Shown one piece after another: positions 49,255 to 58,941 of a stretch of 64,000 nt of DNA. Each line of letters starts with the position of its first letter. The first letter of the stretch is position 1. The stretch is from assembly GCA_964343605.1 (NCBI GenBank), contig CAYFKJ010000005.1, positions 434,001 through 498,000 of the forward strand, read 5' to 3'. The position numbers and the translations under genes were made by a program. This stretch comes from CAYFKJ01 sp964343605 (lineage in GTDB: Bacteria > Pseudomonadota > Alphaproteobacteria > UBA2966). A model generated the notes under the pieces. The model searched no databases. It had not been told where the DNA came from and saw only the letters and a program-made list of their open reading frames with translations.

Positions 49255-51153
49255 TTAAGGGTTGGCTACGACAGGGGGCTGAGCCGGTACCGTAAAACTG
49301 ATCGTCGTGCCCATGCCCTCCTTGCTGGCGGCGGAAATGCTGCCGCCATGTTTTTCGATGAAATCCTTACAAAGAAGGAGACCCAGCCCGGAACCAGTTT
49401 CTCCGTCCGTGCCGGGCGTGGACTGGTTGGTATCGATCCGGAACAGTTGATCCAGGTGCTCCTCGTTCATGCCGATCCCGGTATCCGTGACGGTGAAAAC
49501 GATTTGCCCATCCTGTGACCGGGAGCGGACGGCCTCGGCGCTTACGACGACACCACCCCGCGGCGGCGTGAACTTTATCGCGTTGCTCACGAGATTACGG
49601 ATGACCGTGGTCATCATGTCGGGGTCCGCGACGAACTCTATTTCGCCCGGCTGTAAATTCACCTTCACACCCTTCAAGTCGGCGACATCCCGGAGTCCGT
49701 CCAGTCCCGCGTCAAACAGATCGCTGGTGGATAACGCCTCGGGATTGATCCTGTCCGCATTCATCTGCGACCGGCCCCAAGCCAAAAGGTCCTCAAGGAG
49801 CTGATAGAGTTTCCGGCCGCTGGCGCTCACCGAATGCGCCATGTCCAGCATTTCCTCCCGGCTCATTTCCTCGCCCATTCTGTCGATCAGATCGGCATAG
49901 CCGATCATGACGTTGAAAGGATTCTTCAAGTCGTGGGCAATAATGGAAAAGAATCTGCTTTTTTGCTGGTTCAGCAGGATCAATTCGTCGCGCTGCCGGG
50001 CCAGCTCCAGTTCCGCCAATTTGCGGTCGGTAATATCGCGACTCACGCCTATCAATGTTTCGGGTTCACCCAGTTCATCCCTGACCAAAATGGCTGCGGC
50101 GTGAACGTGGGCGATGTTGCCGTTTGGGCGTATGATCCGATACTCAATATTGAACTCTTCGTCATTGGAGAATACCCGGTCCAAGGTTTCCCGGACGGCC
50201 CCGGCGTCCTCCGGATGCAGATTGTCAAGAAAATCGGCTTCGGCCCGGCCGGTGTAGGTGCCCGGTTCGAACCCCCAGATTTCGTGGTTGCGATCATCCC
50301 AGAAATGGGTGCCGTTCTTGATGTCCCATGAAAACGTCCCAATTCCTCCGGACTTTAGCGACAGGCTGAGCCTTTCTTCGCTTTCCCTGAGTATTTGTTC
50401 GGCGTTCTTCAGTTCGGTGATGTCGTTGATCTGTCCAAGAATGAACCGGGGGACTCCATCGGCATCGCGGAGATGGGCCGAAAACACCCTTGCCCAGACG
50501 ATCTTGCCGTCCTTGTGCAAGTAACGTTTTTCAAGGACGAAATTGTCGAGTGCACCCGTCTCCGCTTGATCATCGAGCTCCTCAGTCGGGCCGATATCTT
50601 CCGGATGCGTGACGTCCCGCCAATTCAATTGTAGGAATTCGGGTTCCGTGTACCCCAGGATGTTGCAGAAGGTTTGGTTAACCTTCAGATAGGTGCCGTC
50701 GAGTTTATGCAAAGCCATACCGGCGGCGCTGGTTTCAAAGGCACCCCGGAACTGTTCCTCGCTTGCCCGCAGGGCCTCCTCCGAACGTTTGCGGTCGGTT
50801 ACGTCGGAATAGGTTGCGACCAGACCATCGTCATCCGTTCGCTGAAAGCGGACTTCGTACGATTTGTCGCCGCGAACGGTGATTTCGGCGTGGGAACGGG
50901 ATTTTGCCCAAAGCAGACTGAGTCTTTCGTCCGTGAGCCTATCGGGATCGCCCTCGCCGAGATCGCCCCTTTTGGCGAGGTAGAGCGTCATCTCCCTGTT
51001 CGCCAGCCCGGTTTTTAGGAAGCCACTGGGAAACTGGAGAATTCGTTCGTATTGCGAATTCCAAAGGACGAGATGCCGCGAACGGTCGAACATCACGACG
51101 CCCTGTGTGATGTGTTCGAGTACGTTTGTCAGAAGTGCGGACTTTTCGGCCAT
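49255..51153 (-). CDS. Soluble PAS-domain sensor histidine kinase
   Basis: A 632-residue kinase without membrane spans. PAS-like region about 1-115 (PAS_7 type), PAS about 125-255 and 255-385, HisKA with His in FFSIIAHDLKNPF, then ATPase with NLVSNAIKFTPPRGG, DTGIGM and GSGLGLLLCKDFIEKHGG. No receiver or output domain. Divergent from the selenoprotein gene (51405) with a 251-base gap carrying both promoters. Confidence 0.92.
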   Translation of the reverse strand: MAEKSALLTNVLEHITQGVVMFDRSRHLVLWNSQYERILQFPSGFLKTGLANREMTLYLAKRGDLGEGDPDRLTDERLSLLWAKSRSHAEITVRGDKSYEVRFQRTDDDGLVATYSDVTDRKRSEEALRASEEQFRGAFETSAAGMALHKLDGTYLKVNQTFCNILGYTEPEFLQLNWRDVTHPEDIGPTEELDDQAETGALDNFVLEKRYLHKDGKIVWARVFSAHLRDADGVPRFILGQINDITELKNAEQILRESEERLSLSLKSGGIGTFSWDIKNGTHFWDDRNHEIWGFEPGTYTGRAEADFLDNLHPEDAGAVRETLDRVFSNDEEFNIEYRIIRPNGNIAHVHAAAILVRDELGEPETLIGVSRDITDRKLAELELARQRDELILLNQQKSRFFSIIAHDLKNPFNVMIGYADLIDRMGEEMSREEMLDMAHSVSASGRKLYQLLEDLLAWGRSQMNADRINPEALSTSDLFDAGLDGLRDVADLKGVKVNLQPGEIEFVADPDMMTTVIRNLVSNAIKFTPPRGGVVVSAEAVRSRSQDGQIVFTVTDTGIGMNEEHLDQLFRIDTNQSTPGTDGETGSGLGLLLCKDFIEKHGGSISAASKEGMGTTISFTVPAQPPVVANP

Positions 51154-51404
51154 GCCCCTTACGCCATCTCCGATCGCGGCTGGTTTCGAATTGTTCTCAC
51201 AGGCTCCGCGAGTTTGGATTCATCGTAAAAATATAAGGTATTCACGTCGTCCGGACAGGAATTTGCGCGGGCTGGCGGAAAGTCGGGGGGAACCCGTTGG
51301 CGCTGCCCTCAATTTCTCTTTCCAATCAGGGGATCTAACCGCATAGGATGGAGCCAACAAAGCGCGTATCAATTTTCTACAAACAACACTGGGGGGTGTC
51401 GGTC

Positions 51405-52526
51405 GTGACAACCGTATTGACGGAAACGGGTCCAACCGAGGTATCGGCGGGACCAGGCGGAGAGGACTAGCTTTGGCTGTCGGCCCTGGATGCGAAAGCT
51501 GTATCGGGCTGGAGCCTGCAGCCCGAAGGCCTGTGCCGGGGCGAGGTGTGCATACCGGTGCCGGGTGGCCGCGAAGATCAATATGTTCGTGGCGATCTTC
51601 TAAATCTGGCGGCCTTCTGGAGGCGCATGGACAAGCCGGTCGCCCATAGCCGCGACGGCGAAGTTTGGGCTTTCGGCGAAAGTGCCGGCGAACGGGCGGT
51701 AAAGCTGAAATCGCTGGACGCACCGGAATTTGCCCTGCCCGACCTGGACGGCGAAATGCATAGCCTGTCCGATTATCGCGGCCGGAAGGTATTCCTGGCG
51801 ACTTGGGCGTCCTGGTGAGGGTGTCGTGCCGATCTGTCCGTGTGGCAGGAAATTTACGACGACCATCAGGATAAAGACTTCATCTGCATCGCCGTGGCGA
51901 TGGACAACGACGTCGAAGCGGCGCGTCCCTGGATCGAGGAAGCGGAGCCCACATACCCCGTGCTGATCGACCGCTATCACCGGTTGGCCGATCTCTACAA
52001 CATGGTGAACGTACCTCAGGCGGTGTGGATCGACGAAGCCGGCAGAATTGTCCGGCCCACCGAGAACGCCGGCGCTTTCGAGGGCTTCCGGGCGCTCGAC
52101 TTCGAAACCATGACGGTGCCCGATGATGTCGCCGCAACGGTCAAGAACGCCAAATCGACCTACGCCGCGGCAGTGGCGGATTGGGCGGAGAAGGGGGCTG
52201 ACAGCAGCCATGTCTTCTCCGGGCCGGACGCCGAGGCCCATCTCGAAGCACCGGACGACAATGTCGCCCGGGCGCACGTCCTGTTCCGGCTCGGGCTGCA
52301 TCTGGCCGAGGTGGGTCGCCGGGAAGAGGCTGACGAGGCGTTGGCGAAGGCCAGCGAGCTCCACCCCGAGTCCTGGACGATATGGCGCCAGGCGGCGGAA
52401 AAACTGGATAACGGTTTGGCGGCGGGTCCGGCGTTTTGGCAGCGCGTTCAGGCGCTCGGCGGGCGCCACTACTACCGGCCGGTCGATATGGCCGGCATGC
52501 CGACCGAGGGACCGCCGACACGTTGA
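51405..52526 (+). CDS. Probable selenoprotein: ResA/TlpA-like thioredoxin-fold protein with WAxxUGC motif (contains in-frame TGA and TAG)
   Basis: A single frame of 373 codons, broken by TAG at 51468-51470 (codon 22) and TGA at 51816-51818 (codon 138). Similarity to thioredoxin-like proteins flows through both: an N-terminal helper region (LTETGPTEVS, then LWLSAL and LQPEGLCRGEVCIPVPGG), the AhpC/TSA-type SLDAPEFALPDLDGEMHSLSDYRG, then FLATWASW-U-GCRADLSVWQEIYDDH, and NVPQAVWIDEAGRIVRP. The TGA sits precisely where the first redox residue of WAxxUGC belongs, so selenocysteine is by far the best reading. The C-terminal 120 residues add a TPR-like helical region. GTG 51405 is preceded by GGGGGG at good distance. 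The TAG is not explained by selenocysteine and could be a mutation or error. A plain gene caller would report two fragments. Confidence 0.85.
51820..51864 (+). promoter_or_regulatory. Candidate bacterial SECIS hairpin after UGA
   Basis: Directly downstream of the in-frame TGA, GGTGTCGT (51820-51827) can pair with ACGAC-G-ACC (51856-51864, one bulge), and GCC (51828-51830) with GGC (51844-51846), leaving an apical loop GATCTGTCCGTGT starting with G. Length and position suit a bSECIS element read by SelB. Thermodynamics were not computed. Confidence 0.4.
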
Positions 52527-52544
52527 TACGGTTCCGACCGGCTG

Positions 52545-53447
52545 TCAGGGCAGGCGGTAGTCGCTTTCCAGTCGGGGCGGGCCGTCGCACTTGGCGCGGC
52601 CGGTCTCGACCATGTGCACCAGGTGTGCATGGACGGAACGCTGTGCCGCCGGGTGAAGGAAGCTCGGTACATCGGCGTACATGACCTCGACCATGCCGGC
52701 AATGGACGATGGGCCGCCTGTCAGGCAAGTCAGGATCTGGGCTTCCCGGTCCCGGCGGTGGGCGATGTAGGCGTCGACGAACGGCCCGGGCTCGTTAATC
52801 GCTGGTCCGTGGCAGGGTCGGTAGATTTTGTCGTCCCGCTTCAACAAAAGATCGAGGCTCCGCATATACGCCTGCATGTCGCCGTCGGGCGGCACGATAA
52901 CGGTCGTTGACCAGCCCATCACGTGATCGCCGGTAAACAACGTTTTTTCTTCCCGCAACGCGAAGCACAGGTGGTTGGAGGTATGGCCCGGGGTGTGCAC
53001 GGTCTCGAACGACCAGCCGTCGCCCTCGATGACATCGCCATGGCGGAGCGGGTGGTCCGGATGGAAATCGTGATCCGCCCCCTCTTCGATCTGGCCTCCC
53101 GATTCCGGCCGGCCCGAACCGTGGGGGCCGAACCCGTAGGTCGGGGCGCCGGTCTTTTGCTTGAGCAGCCGGGCGGCGGGCGAGTGATCCCGATGGGTGT
53201 GCGTGACGAGGATGTGACTGACCGCGACACCGTCGAGCGCAGACAGGAGGGCGTCGACGTGGGTCGCCAGATCGGGTCCCGGGTCGATAACGGCCACTTC
53301 ATCGTTGCCGACGATAAACGTGCCCGTCCCGTTATAGGTGAAGGGGCCGGGATTGTTGGCAATCACCCGCCGGACGAGGGGAGAAAGGGATTGGGACGCA
53401 CCGTACTTGACGTCGTCCTCCCGGACGAATGGAATTTCAGTACTCAT
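52545..53447 (-). CDS. MBL-fold metallo-hydrolase (LACTB2-like)
   Basis: A 300-residue zinc hydrolase. Motifs THTHRDHSPAARLL (HxHxDH), HTPGHTSNHLCF, FTGDHVMGWS and RPCHGPAI. A C-terminal helical region (HLVHMVETGRAKCD) is as in the LACTB2/beta-lactamase-like family, some of which are RNA endonucleases. Convergent with the selenoprotein gene, 18 bases apart. Confidence 0.9.
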   Translation of the reverse strand: MSTEIPFVREDDVKYGASQSLSPLVRRVIANNPGPFTYNGTGTFIVGNDEVAVIDPGPDLATHVDALLSALDGVAVSHILVTHTHRDHSPAARLLKQKTGAPTYGFGPHGSGRPESGGQIEEGADHDFHPDHPLRHGDVIEGDGWSFETVHTPGHTSNHLCFALREEKTLFTGDHVMGWSTTVIVPPDGDMQAYMRSLDLLLKRDDKIYRPCHGPAINEPGPFVDAYIAHRRDREAQILTCLTGGPSSIAGMVEVMYADVPSFLHPAAQRSVHAHLVHMVETGRAKCDGPPRLESDYRLP

Positions 53448-53729
53448 GGGGCCGGGCTATGTCTCCGAAACTCGATGCGTTGAGAGCTCGTATCTTAGCG
53501 GCTTACGTCCTGTGACACACGGTTTTCGGGCGAAGACCGATGATGAATTCCCACCTCACCGATCGATCGTTCAACGCAAGCTTGCAATGGGTGGAGCTCA
53601 TGTGATTTATTTGGCGCCGGCGGGGCGAGATGATCCGGGCGGATGGGACGAAAATCCCAAGGTACCGGAACGTCGTGTCAGGGATCGTCACTCACCTCCG
53701 GTGCTGTGGCAGCCCGCGAAGGTGGAATT

Positions 53730-56396
53730 ATGCCGAGCCCTGCGAGTAGTAGAAAAAGAGTAGCTAAGGCCGCTGAGAGGGCGCTTGTTTCAGAGTCCTT
53801 CTACCATGCTTTCGACGATATCCCCATCGGGGTGGTGATCCATGTCGAGGGAACGATCCGCTATGCCAACATGGCGGCGGCACGTCTCCACGCGATGGAG
53901 AGACCATTTTCCCTCATTGGTTGCCAGGCGCGGGACTTCGTTCATCCCGATGATCTGAACCATGCCTTGGAACGCGGGCGGCGGGTTCGTGAAACGGGCG
54001 TCGCCGCGCCGTCGATGGATCTCCGGCTGCGCCGCCAGGACGGCTCGTACGTGCACGTCCAATCCCATATTTCGCTCACGAATTACAAGGGCGAGGCGGC
54101 GGTGCTGGCGGTTTACAGTGACATCTCGGAGAAGAAATCGGCCGAGGAAGCGCTGCGGCACAGCGAAGCTAACCTGCGGTATGTCCTGGATGCGACGCAG
54201 GAGGGACTCTACGTCCATCGCGATGGCAAGATCCTGAGCTTCAACGACCGTCTGCTCGACATGCTGGGCTACGACGCCGAGGATTTGCAAAATGAGAAAG
54301 CGATAAATTTTGTCGCTCCGAGCCGGCGGCAACAAGTCCGGCGAATTTTGCAGTCGGAGGGCGACTGCTTTTACGAATCGGCCGCCCTTCACAAGGACGG
54401 CCGGGAAATCCCCGTCGAGGTATCGGTCAAGAGCAGAAGGGAAGGCGATCACGTCCTCCGCTATGTTGCGGTGCGCAACATTTCCGAGCGCGTGAGAGCC
54501 GAAACCGAACTTCGCGAGCGTGAGCGCATGTTGTCGGAAGCCCAACGCATCGGGCGCATTGGCCATTGGCGCCTCGATTCAAATCTGAAAATCGTGGAAT
54601 GGTCGGATCAGATGTACGAGATCTACGGCCTTGACCACGCTACATTCAATATGTCGTTTGATACCGTTTCCGCCGGTATCGATCCGGAATTCCGGGAAAG
54701 GGCCGTCGAGAACCGAAACAGGGCCATCGAAGAGCACCAACCGTACGTCTTTCAGTACGGCTTCACGATGCCCTCGGGCGAAAAAAAGGTGATCCGCGGC
54801 GAGGGCTGGCCCGAGTACGACGAGGACGATCAGTTCAAGTCCATATTTGGAATTTCGCAGGATGTAACCGAGGAAGTACAGGCCGCAAACGACCTGCGCG
54901 AAAGCGAGGAAAGGCTCAGAACGCTGCTCGAAGCGGCGCCAATCCCGTTGGTGATCTCGGTTGAGGGAAAATACGTTTACGCCAACGCCTTGGCCCACGA
55001 ACTGTTTGGTGTTCCCGAAGGCGGTCTCGTCGGCCGCTCGCCTGCGCAGTTTTACGCCGACAGCACGCGATGCGAGCGCGCGTTCGAGATCATTCGGCGG
55101 GAAGGGCAGGTAACCAACCTCGATGTGGAAATGCGCCGGGCTGACGGCACGTTGGTGGAAACGTCAATCAGTGCGCGGCGCGTGCGTTACGCCGGCAAGG
55201 ACGCGGTTTTCACCGGCATCGTCGATCTATCCGATTTGCGCACCACCCAGGCTCAGCTCCATCAGGCCCAAAAAATGGAGGCGGTGGGACAGCTCACCGG
55301 CGGCATCGCGCACGATTTCAACAATTTGCTCGCCGTCATCCTGGGCAATGCGGAAATGGTCGGAGAAGATGTCGGGGAGGGCGTTCTGCCGTCCACGGAT
55401 ATCGTGAAATCCATTGTTTCGGCGGCTGAAAGGGGGGCGGGGCTTACCGACCAATTGCTCGCCTTTTCGCGCAAGCAGTCGCTGACGCCCGAAACACTTG
55501 ATCTCGGCCGGCAGGCCGAACAGTTGGTGAATTTGCTGCGGCGGACCTTGGGCGCGACAATCGAAGTCGAGATTTCTCAGGATGACGGCTTGTGGCTAGC
55601 TCTTGCCGACCCCGGGCAATTGCAAAACGCCTTGTTGAATTTGGCCGTAAACGCCCGTGACGCCATGCCCGACGGCGGCAGACTCATGATCGAATCCAGG
55701 AATGTCCATGTGGATCGCACGTCACCGGCCGGTAAGGCGGGATGTGCGGAGGGCGATTACGTCATGCTGGCGGTATCGGATACCGGTTCGGGCATGTCCC
55801 AAGAGGTAATCGACAGAGTGTTCGAGCCCTTCTTCACGACAAAAGATCCGGGCAAGGGCACGGGGCTGGGCCTGAGCATGGTGTTCGGTTTCGCCAAACA
55901 ATCCGATGGACACGTCGAGGTGGACAGCGACCAGGGCAGGGGGACCACCATAAATTTGTATCTTCCAAGGGCCGCCTCGGCGGAAGCTTCGGGAACCGAA
56001 AACCGGAAATCCGCCAGTCCATCCGAAAAGGGCGAGGTCGTCCTGGTCCTGGAGGACAGCGCCGAAGTCCTCGAATTGGTCACGGTTCTGCTGCGTTCCT
56101 TGGGATACCGGGTTCTGGAGGCAACAAACGGCGACGATGCGCTGCATCTTCTCGATTCACACGAACCGATCGACGTACTGCTTTCCGACGTTATCCTGCC
56201 GGGCGGCATGAAGGGACCCGATGTCGCCCGAGCGGCTTTGACGAGAAAACCCTCGCTGAAGGTCGTATACATGTCGGGCTACACCGACGATGCGGTGTTG
56301 GACCATGCTGTGTTGGAGGGTGACTCGGTCCTCCTGCAAAAACCGTTTAAGAAGCAGGAACTCGCCGAAACGCTAAACAGTATCCTGAGTAACTAA
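53730..56396 (+). CDS. Soluble multi-PAS hybrid histidine kinase
   Basis: An 888-residue protein lacking membrane spans. Four PAS domains (about 30-145, 150-265, 270-390, 395-505), HisKA with H528 (GGIAHDFNNLLAV), ATPase (NLAVNARDAMPDGG, DTGSGM, GKGTGLGLSMVFG), and a C-terminal receiver with D820 (LLSDVILPGGMKG). ATG 53730 preceded by GGTGGA; the upstream open frame is unlikely to be coding. Its kinase core strongly resembles that at 18987, suggesting ancestral duplication. Confidence 0.92.
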   Translation: MPSPASSRKRVAKAAERALVSESFYHAFDDIPIGVVIHVEGTIRYANMAAARLHAMERPFSLIGCQARDFVHPDDLNHALERGRRVRETGVAAPSMDLRLRRQDGSYVHVQSHISLTNYKGEAAVLAVYSDISEKKSAEEALRHSEANLRYVLDATQEGLYVHRDGKILSFNDRLLDMLGYDAEDLQNEKAINFVAPSRRQQVRRILQSEGDCFYESAALHKDGREIPVEVSVKSRREGDHVLRYVAVRNISERVRAETELRERERMLSEAQRIGRIGHWRLDSNLKIVEWSDQMYEIYGLDHATFNMSFDTVSAGIDPEFRERAVENRNRAIEEHQPYVFQYGFTMPSGEKKVIRGEGWPEYDEDDQFKSIFGISQDVTEEVQAANDLRESEERLRTLLEAAPIPLVISVEGKYVYANALAHELFGVPEGGLVGRSPAQFYADSTRCERAFEIIRREGQVTNLDVEMRRADGTLVETSISARRVRYAGKDAVFTGIVDLSDLRTTQAQLHQAQKMEAVGQLTGGIAHDFNNLLAVILGNAEMVGEDVGEGVLPSTDIVKSIVSAAERGAGLTDQLLAFSRKQSLTPETLDLGRQAEQLVNLLRRTLGATIEVEISQDDGLWLALADPGQLQNALLNLAVNARDAMPDGGRLMIESRNVHVDRTSPAGKAGCAEGDYVMLAVSDTGSGMSQEVIDRVFEPFFTTKDPGKGTGLGLSMVFGFAKQSDGHVEVDSDQGRGTTINLYLPRAASAEASGTENRKSASPSEKGEVVLVLEDSAEVLELVTVLLRSLGYRVLEATNGDDALHLLDSHEPIDVLLSDVILPGGMKGPDVARAALTRKPSLKVVYMSGYTDDAVLDHAVLEGDSVLLQKPFKKQELAETLNSILSN

Positions 56397-56543
56397 CTAT
56401 TGATTGATGTTCCGATTGCATTGTCGTTACGCTTTTCAGATTTCCAGGCCTCTTGCTGCTGTGGACACCACCGGTACCGAATGCTCTGTTGCCGGACGGG
56501 GCGAGCCCGGCGGCGGATACGAACCGGTCAAGGGTGCGGTTGA

Positions 56544-58928
56544 ATGACGACGTTCAAACGGACAAATCTGGTGCCGGCCGGCGTTTTTGTCGCTCTCGCC
56601 GTGGTTATTGCCTGGCTGTGGCAGGTAAACGCCGACAATTCGACAGCCCGCATGCGCTCGAACACCACGTTGGTGGCGGAACAGATCGCGGTGAGACTTG
56701 ATTCGCTTGTTTCCACGCAGCTTTCCGTTGCGGAACATTTCCGCCGTGAATGGGCGGAGGGCGGCAAGCCCGAGCGGAGCGGGTTCGTTCGCGAGGCTCA
56801 CTCCCTGCACAAGCTGTTTCCCAACTTCCAGGCAATCAGTTGGATGGACAGGCACGGTGTCATACGTTGGGTCACGCCTCTCAAAGGAAATGAAGCCGCC
56901 GTGGGATTGGATATCCGCCGGCATCCTTTTGCCGGGCCGGTACTTGCCGCCGCCGAACAAACTGGGACGACCCAGATAACGCCGCCTATCGGCTTGGCCC
57001 AAGGGGGCAAGGGGTTTGTCGCCTACGGGCCGTTGAAGAGCCGGGACGGCGATGCCGGCTTCATCAATCTCGTGTTTCGCATCGATCCGCTGGTCCGGTC
57101 GGCACTCAAGTCCAGTGCCGTCGGCAACTATCACCTCGCCGTCGCCGACGGCGACAGTCATGTTTACGGCAGCGTCCCGGCCGGTGGCCACACCGCGGAC
57201 ACCGTCCAACGGCGCATTTCGATAGCCAATCGGCATTGGACGATATCGCTCCGACCCACCACCGCGCACATCGTATCCAGCTCAACCGTTACCGTTCGGA
57301 TCATTTTGCTCTTCGGCTTGGTTCTCTCAGCCGTTTTGAGCTTCGTCCTCCGGCTATACCTACTGCGCCAGGAGGGCAGAAAGCTCGAAATCGTCAAACG
57401 CAAGAAGATTGAGGCCCAGCTTGTGCGTTCGGAGGAACGTTTTCGCGACCTAGCCGAAACCAGCTCCGATTTCTTTTGGGAGATGGACGGCGATCTCAGG
57501 GTGACGAGCGTGTCGGAAAAATGGTCGGAGATCACCGGGGTACCTCGGGAGCGTATCATCGGCACAATCCAAGGTCCCGAGGGTGCGGGAGATTTGCCGC
57601 AAGAGATCTGGGATGCCCATCTTGCGGACTTCGAAGCGCACCGGGCCTTCAGCGAGTTTCAATACCCGCACCGGCACGCTGAGCGCGGCACGATATGGCT
57701 TTCGACAAGCGGTCGGCCGGTGTTCGATGCCGAGGGAAAGTTCACCGGATATCGCGGTACCGGCAGGGACATCACGGGCCGGAAGCTGGCGGAGCAGGAA
57801 CTGGGGGAAACGCTCGCCGAGTTCAGCGCCGTCATGGAAGCGATCAACTACGGCGTCCTGTTCATGGATGCGGACCTTCGCGCCCGTATCGCCAACAAGG
57901 CGTTTCAGGACATGTGGAATTTTCCCGACGAGCTGATCGAGCGCCAAGCGACCATGAGCGAGTTCGTCGAGTACAACCGGCACAGCGGATTTTATCCGGT
58001 GTCCGACGAAGAATTCGACGATTACGTGAAGGAACGGGTTGCGCGGGTGCGCAAAGGGCCCATTCCGCCGACGGAAATGGTCCGGGCCGACGGCGTGGTT
58101 TTTCTTTACCAATGTTTCGCGCTGCCGAACGGCGGCCGCATGCTGACCTACTTCGACATTACCGAGAGCAAGAAAATCGGTGACAGCCTCAAGATGGCTA
58201 AGGAAAAGGCGGAGTATGCGGATCGGGCGAAAACCGAATTTCTCGCCAACATGAGCCATGAACTCCGCACGCCGTTGAACTCCATTATCGGGTTTTCCGA
58301 GATCCTCAAAGCCGAGGCGTTCGGCCCCATCGGCGACCGCAAATATCAGGAGTACGCGGCCGACATCAACGCCTCGGGAAGCCACCTTCTGGAACTGATC
58401 GGTGACATTCTCGACGTTTCAAAGATCGAGGCGGACCAACTGGAACTCTCCGAAAGCCTTTTGGCGCCAGAGGAACTGGTGGATAGCTGCCTGCAGATGA
58501 TGCGGGAGCGCGCCACGCAAGGCGGTATCGTGTTGCAGAAGGACGTTTGCCGGCAAGCCGGTTTGTTCCGTGGGGATGCGGTACGCATGAAGCAAATCGT
58601 CCTCAACCTGTTATCAAACGCCATCAAATTCACGCCGCCGGGGGGAACCGTCAAAGTCGCCGGCTTCATGGACGACGGGGCGCTCACGTTGCAGGTCACC
58701 GACACCGGAATCGGGATTTCGTCCGACGACATGGAAAAGGTGATGACTCCGTTCCAGCAGGTCGCGCACAATCACGATCTGGCTTCGGAGGGAACGGGCT
58801 TGGGCGTTCACCTCTGTAAATCGCTCACCGAACTGCACGGCGGCATTTTGACCATCGAAAGCGACCCCGGCGAGGGCACCACAGTGACCATGAAGTTTCC
58901 CCAGGAACGAACGGTTCCGCTCGGATAA
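56544..58928 (+). CDS. Membrane-bound CHASE-type PAS sensor histidine kinase
   Basis: A 794-residue kinase. TM about 10-27, periplasmic CHASE-like domain about 35-245 (FPNFQAISWMDRHGVIRWVTP), TM about 253-275, PAS about 300-420 (ETSSDFFWEMDGD), a PAS_7-like region about 425-540 (AINYGVLFMDADLRARIANKAF), HisKA with His in FLANMSHELRTPLNSIIGFSEIL, and ATPase with NLLSNAIKFTPPGG and GTGLGVHLCKSL. Canonical architecture of cytokinin/amine-type CHASE sensors; ligand unknown. Begins 147 bases after the previous kinase. Confidence 0.92.
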   Translation: MTTFKRTNLVPAGVFVALAVVIAWLWQVNADNSTARMRSNTTLVAEQIAVRLDSLVSTQLSVAEHFRREWAEGGKPERSGFVREAHSLHKLFPNFQAISWMDRHGVIRWVTPLKGNEAAVGLDIRRHPFAGPVLAAAEQTGTTQITPPIGLAQGGKGFVAYGPLKSRDGDAGFINLVFRIDPLVRSALKSSAVGNYHLAVADGDSHVYGSVPAGGHTADTVQRRISIANRHWTISLRPTTAHIVSSSTVTVRIILLFGLVLSAVLSFVLRLYLLRQEGRKLEIVKRKKIEAQLVRSEERFRDLAETSSDFFWEMDGDLRVTSVSEKWSEITGVPRERIIGTIQGPEGAGDLPQEIWDAHLADFEAHRAFSEFQYPHRHAERGTIWLSTSGRPVFDAEGKFTGYRGTGRDITGRKLAEQELGETLAEFSAVMEAINYGVLFMDADLRARIANKAFQDMWNFPDELIERQATMSEFVEYNRHSGFYPVSDEEFDDYVKERVARVRKGPIPPTEMVRADGVVFLYQCFALPNGGRMLTYFDITESKKIGDSLKMAKEKAEYADRAKTEFLANMSHELRTPLNSIIGFSEILKAEAFGPIGDRKYQEYAADINASGSHLLELIGDILDVSKIEADQLELSESLLAPEELVDSCLQMMRERATQGGIVLQKDVCRQAGLFRGDAVRMKQIVLNLLSNAIKFTPPGGTVKVAGFMDDGALTLQVTDTGIGISSDDMEKVMTPFQQVAHNHDLASEGTGLGVHLCKSLTELHGGILTIESDPGEGTTVTMKFPQERTVPLG

Positions 58929-58941
58929 CGGAGAGCTGCCC

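Noticed and set aside
51468..51470. Pyrrolysine at TAG codon 22
   Set aside because: Nothing in the window suggests pyl genes and the position is in a variable N-terminal linker, not a catalytic site.
51546..51818. A separate 90-residue protein ending at TGA
   Set aside because: It ends in the middle of a redox motif and the homologous sequence continues in frame; better explained as part of a selenoprotein.
51840..52526. A separate 228-residue protein starting GTG 51840
   Set aside because: It would begin inside the thioredoxin fold, without a ribosome-binding site, eight codons after the TGA.
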